Shown piece after piece: positions 45,530 through 57,460 of a stretch of 64,000 nt of DNA. This DNA is from Rhynchopus euleeides (Eukaryota; Euglenozoa; Diplonemea; Diplonemida; Diplonemidae), in assembly GCA_963210315.1 (NCBI GenBank), contig OY723270.1, forward strand, positions 992,001-1,056,000, given 5' to 3'. Under the pieces are notes generated by a model. That model ran no database searches, was not told the origin of the DNA, and worked only from the letters and a program-made list of their open reading frames with translations. The position numbers and the translations under genes were made by a program. The first letter of the stretch is position 1. Every line of letters begins with the position of its first letter.

Positions 45530-46837
45530 TATGCTTATAGTGTGAATATCCCCGAAACGAAAATACTCGCACCCCAAGGGTGTCGTCTACTTAACTACGC
45601 GGGCCCGCGGCCCGGTAGACTCCCCTTGTTTGAGAGAGGAGCTGCTCTGGTGGGGTGAGGGAAGTGACACACTCTCTCTCCTCTCGGCGCTGCTAATTTA
45701 ATCAGTTCTGCCAAATCGTGCCCTGTGCACAACTCACCGTTCTCCATCAGAAGAGGTGATAATGCGGTTTGGAAGTGTGTGCGTTGGTGTGCCAAATGCA
45801 TCATGAGCGCCTTCGCTGCGGTGCCGAAAGCGCCCTATCACTTCACAGCTACAACCGCTCTGATGAATTTCCCTTTTGTTTGTTGCGTTGACGCTTCTAC
45901 ACACAAAACCCTGAACTGATCACACCCTGAGCCTGATGAAGGGTGGGGTTAGTGTATAGAGCACGTTTGGTTGCAGCTGTGGTGGGGCGCTTTCCGCTCA
46001 CACGAGTGTGCTTAAAAAAAAATTGCACCCCTTTTTTGCTACAACCTGTCTCGGTAAAAAAGGCTGTTGGCAGCGCATGTATGAACACTCATACGGACAC
46101 AGGTGCGCGCAAACAAACGCTCATTGGTCGATGCGTAGCATAGCGACCCACAGCACGGCCCGCCCCCCTGCCTGGCATGGGGGTAATGTCCAGTTGGGTG
46201 GCAGCGTGCCTCCTTACTCGAATAAGGCAGAATCGTCCTTCCCGCAGCTGGAAAAGGAACAGCGAAATACCCGAACTGATTTCCGTTGGGAGCAAGAAAA
46301 GGAGTGCAGGGAGGGTGTGTGCGTGTGCACCGTTTAAAAATAATAATGCGAACCAGCTGTTCTGAAGGGATTTGCAAAAGAATAAATGTGCACACAGCTC
46401 TCTCACACTGGGGGCTGCTAAGAGACGGCTGAAAAAAAATCTTTCGAATCGTTTCAATGTGTGTGTACGTGGGTTTGTGTGTGTGGCATCTCTCTCTCGT
46501 GCTGCATCACATGCCTGTGGCTCCGAGTGCTGTGTGTGAACAGGCACTCGGTGTTTTTTTTTATTCTACACTCTCGTATAAAGTTGTTCATGTGTCTACG
46601 TGTGTGTGTGTGGGAACCGGCAGAAAAACAAGGTGTCGCCACCCTTAACGTGCCCCAAGGCAAAACGTCGCAACTCTTCGAGTCCTGGTGCCCCCAGCCC
46701 CACCCCGCACTTGATCCTGGATGCACGACCCTGCGTGGAGAATGAATCGCGATACCGCTTGGCACCGCCTCGCCTCACCTCAGTTCAATTCGCGTGCGGT
46801 GTCTGGCAGCATTATCATGGTGGAGAATGTCTGCATA

Positions 46838-47182
46838 CCGTATACGTAAATATTATGGAACGTAAATATTATGGAACGGGCCCATTTTTGCCCGGTCCGT
46901 TCCATAATATTTACGTTCCAAAATATTTACAGGGCCAGTTGGGGACTCGGTGGTGAGGATGGTTTGCCTCAGGAATCGCACGAAAAGTGCACGAGTAGGT
47001 CCCGTCAGGGACTCTGTATGCCGTCCGATCACCTGGTCCAAGTCCCCGAGTCGCAGAAAGCCCTGTAAATATTATGGAACGAAAAAAATCTGGAACGCCA
47101 ACCCACCAGCGTTCCATAATATTTACGTTCCATAATAATTACGTTCCATAATATTTACGTTCTAAAATATTTACGTATACGG
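46838..47182. mobile_element. 345-bp MITE-like inverted repeat with TA flanks
   Basis: Ends CCGTATACGTAAATATTATG and its inverse; each side holds two to three tandem units of GGAACGTAAATATTAT in opposite orientation. TA flanks both sides (46836-46837 and 47183-47184). The centre (about 46930-47065) is unrelated, ordinary GC. Resembles a Tc1/mariner-type MITE. Confidence 0.65.
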
Positions 47183-47185
47183 TAT

Positions 47186-47932
47186 ATATTTTGCACACAC
47201 TTGGACCCGGCGCATTGGAAGCCGGCGTCCGCCATCTCGCAAGCACTCCGGTGGGGGAACCGGTTGGCGTGCAGAGACCAACGTGTTTCCTTGCAGGTGC
47301 AGCACTTGTGGCCTGTGCCACCACAACCCTGGACCTTGTGCCACCACAGCCAACCGCGATCCGCACACCATTAGCCTCCCCCATCACAGGAGTTGAGGTT
47401 TTGTGTGTGGAAGTGTCACGCGCATCGCAAACAAAACACAAGCAAAAGAGCGGCTGTGCTGGAGTAACATTTTTTCCAGCTTTTGCTTCTTCCCAGCATT
47501 ACCTCTCACCCAACCCAACCCACCACCACCACCACCACCACCAACCGGCAGGAGGTTGGCTGGGTCCCCACAGACCCACAGGCACTGGTCGGGAGGGTAG
47601 GGGTGCCGGCACCATGCCTGTCCGGGTAGTCCCATTGGGCCGCTCTTCTGACGTGCACCCCTCGAGGTGCGAGCAGCTGCTGCAGGCTGTGCGGAACCGC
47701 AGCACAGAGCGGAGGGCGGATGGCGGTATGGCATAGTTGTGGCATTTGTGGCGCGCGTGTGTGTGTTAAGTTTCTTTTCTGCATAACGCGCAAACCCCCC
47801 GCCTTGCTTCGGGGGGAACGGCACATGTGTTGGGCCTTCCAAAGAGCTGCGTGTGTGAATGTCTGGCAGCAACGTGGGCGTGGTATTATAAAACAAAACC
47901 CAGGACGCACGCCAGCTCCTCTTCACTACCCC
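47186..47932. other. Intergenic region and leader of the eIF4E-like gene
   Basis: No gene supported. An open frame continues into the following gene but the homology begins only at 47957. A CCACCACCACC repeat lies at 47520-47541. Confidence 0.5.
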
Positions 47933-47951
47933 ACCCCACCCCACCCCACAG
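47928..47951 (+). promoter_or_regulatory. Candidate splice acceptor before the eIF4E-like gene
   Basis: CCCCACCCCACCCCACCCCA followed by CAG, with AG at 47950-47951, five bases before ATG 47957. A strong pyrimidine-rich acceptor. Confidence 0.6.
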
Positions 47952-47956
47952 ACGCC

Positions 47957-50900
47957 ATGCTGCCCGACAGCTGGAAGTTCTGGCTCCGCGACGCCGGGGA
48001 CGACGGGAGCGACATCCTGGTCGACCTCGGCACCTTCGCCTCCCGCAGCAGCTACAGCAGCTTCTGGGACGTCGTCGGCAGCAGCACCCGCCTCCCCCCG
48101 GGCGCCGCCTGCTCGCTGTTCCGCTCCGCCACCGCACCACTGCCCACCAACCAGCACAACATCATGGGCGGCGTCTGGGAGGTCGAACTCACAGGCTCCG
48201 AGGGCGACGACGTCTGGGGGCGTCTCTGCTACGCAGTTGTCTCTGGCCGCCTCCAGGCGGACACCCTGAAGAACGGCTGCGCGACTGTCACCGGCGTCAG
48301 CATCACGCGGGGCCAGACCCGCCGCCGTGTCGAGCTCTGGTGCGACGGCGGCTTCGCCGCCTCCTCACCGAACGAGACGGTGGAGCCCGCACAGGACCCC
48401 ATCGACGAGCAGATCCGTGCTATCCTGCAGGAGAACAGCCTCCCCCCCGCAGCCTTCCGCTACCGCAGCCACGACGACCCCCCCGTGCCGATGGAGGAGG
48501 GCGGGTCCGCACCTGCCCCTGCCCCTGCACCTGCACCCGCTGCTGCCGCGCCCGCTGAACCCGAGGCGCCGCAGGAGCTGTCGGGCACCGCGTCTCTCTT
48601 CAACGCAAGCAAGCCGCTGCCCTTCGGCAACATGCGCACCGCGTCTGGGAGGTTCGACCTCAATGGCGGTGCGGATGCAGGCTCGGCGGCGTCCAGCGCA
48701 TTCGGGGCGCGGAAGTTTGGCGGGTTTGAGGAGAACCCGTTTGGGCAGCAGCAGCAGCAGGAGGCTGCAGCACCGGCACCAGCCCCCGCCGCTTCGCGGA
48801 ACGCGTGGGGGGTGAAGTCTGTCCCTGCGGTGGTCTTCAGGGCGCCGGACGTCGCGGCTGCGCCTGCGGAGGCGGAGGTGCCCGCGGCGGCACCTGCCCC
48901 GGCAGCAGCAGCCGCAGCCCCCAGGGGCACGCAGCGCGACAGGCAGCGGCAGGAGCAGGAGGCGGAGGAGGCTGCGGCGCGCAGCTTCCTCGCGACGATG
49001 ACGAAGCTGGATGCCGCGATGAAGAACCTCGCCCGGATTGCCGTGGAGCTGGACAACTTCACCAACCAGAGGAAGCAGCTCGAGGAGGAGGATGAGGACA
49101 TGGCCCCCATGGGGCGCTGGGCGGACGACACCGACGTGGGTGCGTCTGGGGTTGACGAGGCTGAGGCATACCGCCGCCGGCACAACGACCTGAAGTGCTC
49201 ATTCGCCGACATCTTCGTCCGCGAGAAGACGGCGAAGGCGCTCCATACGGAGGTTGCCGCTGCCTGCGACAGGCAGTACCGCGAGGCTTCGGCACAGCGT
49301 GAGAAGTGCTGCGACATCTACACCCGCCGCAAGCTGGACCAGCTCCGGCGTGACCGGGAGGAGGAGGAGCAGCAGCAGCAGCAGCGGGAGGAGGACGTGC
49401 AGAGGCGGCGTGCGGCCAACGAGGTGATGCACTCGCTGGTGGCGCAGTCGGCACGCCGCGCGCAGCGCGAGGAGGAGGAGGCCCGCCTGCGCGATGCGGA
49501 GGACCGCGAGAAGGGCAGGGCAGGCGAGCAGCGCGGCAAGAAGGCTGCGGGGCAGGTGAAGTTTGCGCTGCCGGGGGAGGCGCCTGTGGTGGCGGAGGTG
49601 CCGGCGGTGGCGGCGGTCCCGCAGAAGAAGGCGAAGCCGCAGGGGGTGAAGCTGTCGGTGCCTGTGTCGGAGATTACGTTTTCTGCCATCGTGGCGCGGC
49701 CTGCGGCTGAGGCGGCTGCTCCTGCAGCGGCGGCGGCGGCGGGTGGTGCGAAGGCGGCGGCGAAGCAGCAGCCGTCTGTTGCGCAGGCGGGGGAGGCGCA
49801 GGTGCAGGCGCCGGCGCCGGCACCGGCGGCGCCTGCAGCCGGTGCGGCGCCGTCGGGTGCGGCGGGCGGTGCGGCTGCGTCACACACGTCGAAGAAGAAG
49901 AACAGGAACAAGGCACAGACGTTCGGCGAGAAGGAGAAGGAGCCTGCCATCGACCACAACAAGCAGATGCTTAAAGTATGGAACCTGCCATCCTGTCTTT
50001 GCAACAAAAAGTATCGTGGGTATCACCGCGTTTCGCCCAGTTTGTTTGTTGCTTTGTGATGTGCCGCGAAAAAGGGTTGCCGGGTTTCGTTTGTTTTGTT
50101 TGTGCAGCCTTCTGGTCACCTGTCACGTTGGGGCGTGGAGTGTAGGTGAGCAAAACATTGCTCCCACTGCAACCTTTTTCGATCTGAACGCCTTCCGTGA
50201 GCACGGTGCGTTTGGCACAAAAAATCTGATGAAGGGCGGGCAAGCTTATGTGCCTTTGATTGGAATACACTGACATTGGACTATCCACCCCACCCCCCCA
50301 GGAGAAGATGGAGGCCGAGCAGCGCGAATACGCGAAGAAGCAGAAGGCGGAGCAGAAGCGCGTCGAAAACTTCCACAAGCGCCTCGAGAGGCAGCGCACC
50401 GTCTTCGGCACCGACGAATCCAAGGCACGCGAGGTCGTTGCCGCAGAGTTCCTCCTCCCCTTCGACGCATTCGCCGCCGACATGGCGGAGTCGCACGTCG
50501 AGGCTGCCCGCCTGCAGGGCGAGCGCGAGGAGGCACGGCAGCGCCAGATGGCAGCCCTCAACGCAGAGGCTGCTGTCTCTGCCGGCCAGCGCGAGGAAGA
50601 GCTGTACCGCTTCAAGCTGAACCTGGAGGAGCAGGAGGGCGCGCGTGCGCTTGCGGAGGCGCTGCGCCCCATCAACCGGATGCGGGAGGCGATCGAGGCG
50701 GAGCGGCTGGCGGAGGAGCGCCGGCAGGCGGCTGCCGAGCAGAAGCGCAAGCAGAAGGAGGAGCAGCTGAAGCGGGAGGAGGACAGGCGGAAACGTGCCG
50801 AGGAGCGCGCCAAGAAGCTGCAGGAGAGCTTGAAGAAGCAGAACACCATGACATCCCTGGTGGACAAATGCAAGCCGACGGTGTTCGCCGCGTTTGAGAC

Positions 50901-52132
50901 AGACGATGCCGACTTCGACGACGACGCCGCAGAGAAGGCTGCAAAGAAGGCGAAGGAGAAGAAGGCCAAGAAGGCCAAGAAGGAGGCAGCCGCAGCCGCA
51001 GCGGCGGCTGCTGCAGCGGCTGCGGCAGCAGCACCTGCGGCTGATGAGGAGTGCGGTGCCGAGGAGGCAGAGGCTGACGGCGCTGCGGCGCCCGCGGCTC
51101 CGGCACCCACTGCGGGTGCTTCTGAGGACGCTGCCGAGCCCGCTGCTGAGCCTGCGGCTTCCACCGCACAGAAGAAGAAGAAGAAGAAGAAGTCGGGGAA
51201 GGCTGCTGCAGTGCCGCAGCAGGACGAGGATGCTGCAAGCCCCTCAGCAGCCTCTGCGAACGGGCACCACGAGGCAGCGCAGGGCGAGGAGGAGGAGGAG
51301 GAGGACGAGGGTGTTGAGGCCGACGCGGCGTTTGAGTCGCCCCGTATCCGCAAGGCGCTTTCCAAAGGCAAGAAGGGCAAGAAGGGCGGCGGGAAGTCGA
51401 AGGCGAAGAAGCGGAAGGCGGATGAGGCGGATGCGAAGGACGCGGATGTCCCCGCAGGTGAGGGTGAGGGTGAGGGTGAGGAGGAGGAGGAGGTCGCGCC
51501 GGGGCCCATTGCAGAGCTGCGTGCGGCGATGAAGCAGCAGGCGGAGTTTATCCTGCAGGACAACGACCGCATCATCTACGCATACGGCGCTGTGGCTGGG
51601 ATTCTGGTATGGAACAGATGGGGAGGGGGGGGAGGAGGAGGCGGTGTGCGTGATGTGTTTGGTTGTCAAAATCGGTTCTTCCCAATGGCCAAAAAGGCAA
51701 AGCGTATCAGCTGTGTGCCAGTGGAGACCACATCAAGAGCAAGAGCTCAGTGTGTGTCTACACTCGTAGAAAAATATTCACGTGTGTGTGTGTTTGAAAC
51801 CAGAGTTTGCGTAGCGTACTCAGCCTAGAATCCTGACCACGCTAGCCCCGTGATTAAGTCACAGCGCCGCCACCCGACCTGTGTGTGTGTGTGTGCAGAG
51901 AATTCCCTCAAAAAAAATCCCAGAGCCGCATCACACCACCACGCCACCTCCCGCAGTTCCTCTCGGTCGTGATGGCGGCAATAATGGGCGTCTGAGTCAA
52001 ATAATGGGTGTATCATCGCAAGCGGACCCCCTCACACGCACCCCTTATCAAGGAACGCGCGGCGCTGCAACAAGCGGGGTATACCGGAGCACCTCGGATC
52101 CCCCCCCACCACCACCGGGGGTCACACCGTGA
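47957..52132 (+). CDS. eIF4E-fold protein fused to a long Ala/Pro-rich coiled-coil extension
   Basis: Residues 1-174 align through the whole eIF4E fold: DSWKFWL, SSFWDVV (W37 at human W73), GAACSLF, MGGVWEVEL (W74 at human W113), DVWGRLCYAVVSG, RRRVELWC (W128) and SLPPAAFRYRSHDD, like human LPPKIVIGYQSHAD. The cap-stacking W56 and W102 and the guanine-contacting E103 are not there (I20/L21, P63, T64), so ordinary cap binding is doubtful. About 500 residues of APAPA-rich linkers, then E/R/Q coiled coil follow. Exon 1 ends at 49975, the intron 49976-50301 carries a dispersed repeat, and exon 2 starts EKMEAEQREY with more coiled coil, a 17-alanine run, poly-lysine and acidic tracts. A second GTATGGAAC donor at 51607 suggests a third exon, perhaps 51899-52132 in phase (acceptor TGTGTGCAG); an acceptor at about 52225 is an alternative. 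Unspliced, the frame would stop at 51828. Length is at least 1,108 residues; human eIF4E has 217. Confidence 0.85.
50060..50245 (-). repeat. Dispersed repeat in intron of the eIF4E-like gene
   Basis: Reverse complement of about 37640-37795, with very few differences. It fills more than half of the 326-bp intron, so the intron may have grown or arisen through this insertion. Confidence 0.75.
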
Positions 52133-55100
52133 ACAGCAACACACCCTCTTCTCTGTTCTCCCCCCGACCCCCCAACCCCTACCCGCCTCCCAAGCACCCA
52201 AGCCCCCATCCCCACCTTTGCAGTGCCGTGGGGGGAGCTGGTGTCTCTGTATGTCGACGACGACAACGATACACCATATACCCTCCTCCCCACCCCCCCC
52301 TCATCCTACCGCCTCTCTCCGCCCTCGTTGAGAGAGAGAGAGAGATAGGTGTTGGGATGGCTGCCTTTTACCTTTCATTCTCGACAACAGAGCATCCCCT
52401 CCTCCCCCCTCCCTGAGATCGCCCAGGTTAGTATCGCATGTCGCGGTGTTGCAGCGGTCGTTATTTTTCGCGTAACAGGGTGCCATATTTGCAATTTTGT
52501 TTGAACGCGATGTCCAAAGAAAAAGGGGGGGAGGGGTCGCGAGAGAAGAGCGAAAAGGGGGGGGGGGGGAGGGGAGAACGAAACGGGAAACAGGAGAACA
52601 GGAGGAGGGGGGGGGTGGGGGGTGATATGGGGATGGTCGGGTTATAATATATTCTGCCACACTTCAATGTTTGGGGGAGGGTGTGGAAAAGAAGTGTCAC
52701 GCGCTTTTTGTTTGCCCCCCCCCCCCCCCCACCCCCACCCCCCTCCCACCCCCTTCCCCTTTGTGGAAGCGGGTCAGCGCAAAAAAGAAGAAGAAGAAGA
52801 AAAATACCAGAAGCAGAAGTGAAGATCAAAGCGCAGTGGCACTTTCCCCCTCCCCCTTGTTGATCCATCGCACACGCACGCACCATGTAGTGGGCTCGGG
52901 TCTGACCCATCCAAAACCAAGTGGTCACACCCAACACAAACACACACACACACACACAACCCCCCTTCCCCACCCCTCGGGAGTGCCACTCCTCTGGTGG
53001 TTAAAAGTGACCCGCCGTTGTGCCTTCGGCATCTGTTGCGTGTGCCGTCGTATTCTTCCTATGCACTAGTTATAGCTATCCGGGGGCGGCCTGCTGTCGC
53101 ACCAGTGGGCTGCCCCACCTCTGCACCCTCGGTTTTTAAGATGTTCACCACAGCGGAGAATGATCCCCTTCTCTGTGGCGATCGAGCCAAGCTGGACGAG
53201 GTTCGCCTTCGGGCGAAGGTCATGTGGGCGGACAAAAGGTGCCTGCTCCTGAGACTCATCAGCAACCTGTTTCTTCCTTCAAGCCCTCAAGACTCTTGAA
53301 GCGGCCTGACTATTTAGTGTCTTCGTCGCAGCAAGGGGGCGATATATACCACCCTTTTTATTGATTTCACGTGTCAGTGTTTGACTTTTTCGCAACTTCA
53401 TTTCTTCCTTTTTCTCCCTCTCCAACCCCACCCGTGACACCACCAGGGTTTAGCTAGCCCTGGTCCGATTATCCCCGGTTCTTCGCTGAAGAGACGCGGC
53501 CGGGGGGAGGGGTACGAAGAGTACGCGTCGAAACCGGTGTCACGTCGTGTTGGGGAATCCTTCGGGAGTGCGATACTGAAGGGGAGGTGCTACTGCCCGT
53601 GCAGGGCGACACCGCCTTAAAACTTTATATCCACACACACACACACAAGCAAAAAAAAAGGAAATAACGAAAGCTCCAAGAAGGGAATCGAAGAAAAAAA
53701 ATTTAGGCCCGTTACAAAGAGGCGCAGCCGACTTCGGCACCCCGTTCCCAAATTTCTCTCACCGTGTTATGGGACGCGTGTGCCTTAGCGTGGACCGAAC
53801 GGGTGGGGTACGGGGTGGTGGCGGTGGCTTCGTGGGGGTGGGTAGGGGTGTTAGGGGTTGGGGGACGCGCTCGCGCAGTGCGGCACTCGCATCTTGCGAG
53901 CGCGAAGGGGGTTGGGGTGGGTGGGTGGGTGGGTGGGTCGAGGGCTGGATGAGGGCTTCTCTTGAATGCAGACAAGCGTGTGACAGGGCGTGGGGCCCGC
54001 CCTTCCAATACAGGAGGTGCGGTGGGGCAGGCACGGTGAATGCCGCACAGCGTGCATCAAGAGAAAAGTTGTTCTGGCGTGCTGTGCATGCTGTTCCCAA
54101 AAAAAAGAAGTATTCTCGCGTGTGTGGTTGTGTGGTTATATTGGATACTTCAACGCCTTCTCACGATCTATGAATGCCAGTCGGCCCGTCTTACATCAGA
54201 TTTGCGCCACACGCTGCTTTGAGTGGGGCAGCGAACCTCATTTTGGCAACGCACTGTCTGTTGTTCAGCATTACGACAGTCAGACACGGCGTGCGTAGTC
54301 CAGCTTCTTTACATACATGCCGATGTTGAGGGGCGGCTGCTCTCCATGCAACAGAAAAAAAATGCAAAAAAATAAGCACGGCAAAAAATATAACCTGGTG
54401 TTGAAACGAAATGAACCCCCCCCCCCCCACTCGGTATCTGGTGTAGTGACTACAAAAAGGACTAACATTGCGAGAAGGTGCTGGGAGATTTACTTTTCCA
54501 TTCCCTCTCGACGATCAAACCCCCCCCCACTCGCCACCCCCCCAAGCCTCCCCCACTGGAATGGCATGGCGACCCCCTGGTGGACACCGCCTGTGTGTCA
54601 CCTACACAACTTCCCTATCCACCTCGCCAAAGGCTTGTTTCCCCCCCCCGGACATGCCCTCCACTGAATATCTTATTGGTACCCACACGACAGCCCCAGT
54701 CCCACCTTCCGCACCCACATTCTTTTTTGTCCCTGTGCTAGTTGCACCCTGCGCGCGTGTTGGAGGCGGTCGGCAAAAAATATGTTCTACGCCCTACTGC
54801 AGACACAAGGTTTCACGTGAGTGCGTGTGTTTTTCAGTCCCGGTTTGTCGGGGTGCCTTAGAGGCATGGAGCAAATCTGCACATCTTCCAAATCTTAGCT
54901 GAAGGGAGGGCGTCCGTTGCATTCCAACCCTTGTGCTGCCCACTGGGGAGACCAACCTGTCGGCAAAACCCAGTGCAGCATGCGGTGGGGGAGCAAGTCA
55001 CTTCTCCAGGTTGGTGCGTGCTTTATCATCACGGGGAGGTCATCGCTGCCACGATGCGTGGAGCTTGCGGTTGAGGAGTGTATGCGCCCTTTTTTTTTGT

Positions 55101-56364
55101 TTGACAATCTCAGAAAGCTAGTTAGGGGGGGCTCGCTGAAGGGGCAGCCGGTGCCACTCCCACCGGGCAGTCGAGATCAGATCGAGAGCAGGAGGTTCGG
55201 TGTGCTGTACTCCACGACACCCCGCACCTGCGAAAGAGTCAGGATGGAGGCAGTCAGACACCCTTTCAAAGGAAATCGCACGTTGGGTGTGGGCCGTGGC
55301 CCCGATGTTTTGGAGCGGGTGTCAGGTCACATATTGCGCAATTCTTTGTTCTCCTGTTTTGTGACAAGTCCATTTTTCGGCGGGTGGTGGGTGGGTGGGG
55401 AGCGGAAAGTCAGACGAAACCCAAGCGGTTCATTTTTCTTTTGGTATTGTTTTCGGTTTTCGGCGGGGGAGGGGGGGCAATACTCTCGCAAGGAAAACAG
55501 TTTTCATCTTGTTTGCGGATCGCCTTTTCTTGCGAAACGCTTCCACCCCACATAACACATGCCACCCCTCCTGCCTGGGCTGTGTGAGGTGTCTGTGTGT
55601 GTGTGAGTTTAGCGTTAGAAGAACACCAACTGCCGTTGCCCCTACCCACCCCCTTCTCTTCCTCTCTTGATTCACTCGGGTTGCATTCGTTTTTGTGCGG
55701 GTTCATTTACAACTTTGCGCGCGTGTTTTTTTTTGAGCAGCGTTCATTGTGTGTGACAATACTTCAAATGGATGAGATGGGCTGAGAGCGTGGTGTGAGT
55801 GCCCGGGGGCTACTTTGGGCCGGGTCGTTTCTCCGTTCCTGCTGGAGGTGGGGGCGGTGTACTGAGTTGAGATATCGCGCCCTGTGTGTCTTGTCGGTGC
55901 AAAAAAAGAAGGGCGTAGTGAGATGGGATACTTGGCTTGTTCAAAAGCGCCGAGAAGAGATCCACCCTACGATCCAGACCGGATCACACCAACGAGTGCG
56001 AGGGGGCTCCCCCATCTGCCCTTTCTTCCAAAGAACCTGGAAGAAGTGATGGCGGTGGGGGCAGGAACAAGGAGGAGGGGACGATGGACCACTCTCGCCA
56101 GCACGGCCAAGATTTGTTCGAATCGTTCAACACATTGACTTATCTCCACGGCACCGGCCCACCCCCCCCCCCCTAGGGCCCCGGATGTCCATACAAAAAA
56201 CTGTAATTTTTTTGAAATATCCAGGTCTGGAGGTCAACAGCGCAAAACCACCCCCAGACCCACCCCAGATATGAATTTCCGGAGGTTTTTACCCACTTTT
56301 GGGCCCACCAACACTCATTTTTGGCCAGTTTTTGGCTTTTTTTGGCTTTTCTGGGGTGAGTCCT
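52133..56364. other. Intergenic region, microsatellites, no firm gene
   Basis: Contains C-runs (52717-52745), an AAG run (52785-52803), CA repeats (52941-52960, 53630-53647), a GGGTGGGTGG run (53918-53938) and several homopolymer tracts. A 52-codon frame at 53141 is the best small candidate. No tRNA or other RNA gene was recognised on inspection. Confidence 0.5.
53141..53299 (+). CDS. Possible 52-residue ORF
   Basis: ATG directly follows TCGGTTTTTAAG, an acceptor-like pyrimidine-AG. The product starts MFTTAENDPLLCGDRAKLDE and is helical and charged (VRLRAKVMWADKRCLLLRLI). No homology recognised; could be a small gene, a first exon or chance. Confidence 0.25.
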   Translation: MFTTAENDPLLCGDRAKLDEVRLRAKVMWADKRCLLLRLISNLFLPSSPQDS

Positions 56365-57460
56365 GTGCAGGGTCATTTTTGGGTAAAAATGTGCATTTAA
56401 CGCACCTCTGCTGGTCCTAGAGGCCCTGGATGGTATACAATGTGCCCCAGGGATGCCTAGGGTACGTTTTTCACCCGAAACCCACCCAAAATGGGGTATA
56501 GTTGCCCTAATTTTGACTTTTTTTTATGAAATTGGACCTACAACATCGTTGCAGGGTCCTTTTCCTTGGGTAAAATTACGCATTTTCACGTGCTTCTACT
56601 GGTCGTAGAGGCCCTGGATGGTATACAATGTACCCCAGGGATGCCTAGGGTACGTTTTTCACCCGAAAAACACCCGAAATGGGGGATAGTTGCCCAATTT
56701 TTGACATTTTTTCATGAAATTGGGGCTTTTACCCCACATGGGCGAATCCCCCATTTTTCACAGTTTTTTCAAAAAATTGGACGGAATTTAGGCAATTCGG
56801 TGTCGAAAACCTGTTCCAACAGGCCCGTACACCCCTTTTCGGGCATACCCAGTGGTTTCTGGGTGGTTATAGGGTTGTAGGGTGCCTACAACACGGTTGC
56901 AGGGTGTGTGCAGGGTCCTACAACATCGTTGCAGGGTCCACATTTTTGGGTAAAAATGTGCATTTTAACGCACATCTACTGGTCGTAGAGGCCCTGGATG
57001 GTACACAATGTGCCCCAGGGATGCCTAGGGTACGTTTCTCAGCCGAAAACCACCCAAAATGGGGCCCAGTGGGGGGTGTCGATTTTTTCCGTTTTTTTCC
57101 GTTTTTTCCTTTTTTTTCGTTTTTTCCGCCTGTGGGCGCTGGCTGCGACTTGGTCAAAAATCGACGAAAAAAATCCGGAAAAAAAACAGAAAACGAAAAA
57201 ACGGAAAATCCCAAAATCGACACCCTGATTTTCCGTTTTTTTCCGTTTTTTTCCCAGCACCAGAAACAGGCAGGGTTGTCGTAAGACCGGCGTGCCAAGA
57301 GGGAGGTGCTCGCATTTTTTTTTTGGGGGGTCCAGAATGGGTCGTTTTTGGACATTTGAGCCCACTGCGAGCAGTGCCGGGTCCCGGAAACGCTGTTTCA
57401 AACGCTCAAAAGGGGAGGCGGTGGGCACCAGAACCCAGTAAATTTACCACAAATGGTCCC
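56365..57460. repeat. Complex repeat module left of the satellite (three copies)
   Basis: A module of about 150-190 bp recurs starting near 56365, 56548 and 56925. Each has GCAGGGTC, GGGTAAAAAT, CTACTGGTCGTAGAGGCCC, ACAATGTGCCCCAGGGATGC and GGTACGTTTTTCACCCGAAA. A fourth copy is at 61677-61830. The 56700-56900 part is also matched by 61461-61675. A T-rich inverted repeat (CCGTTTTTTTCC and inverse) sits at 57075-57255. Confidence 0.8.

Larger units (their letters stand above)
43568..46834. other. Intergenic region with short elements and microsatellites
   Basis: No gene supported. It contains a tandem pair of short TCTTCGC elements (44347-44563), C-runs at 44655-44680 and 44757-44812, a TC microsatellite at 45498-45529 and scattered AT-rich stretches. 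Confidence 0.55.

Noticed and set aside
53300-53620. Possible structured RNA or tRNA
   Set aside because: Some short hairpins exist but no A/B box pair, cloverleaf or known RNA motif could be recognised by eye.
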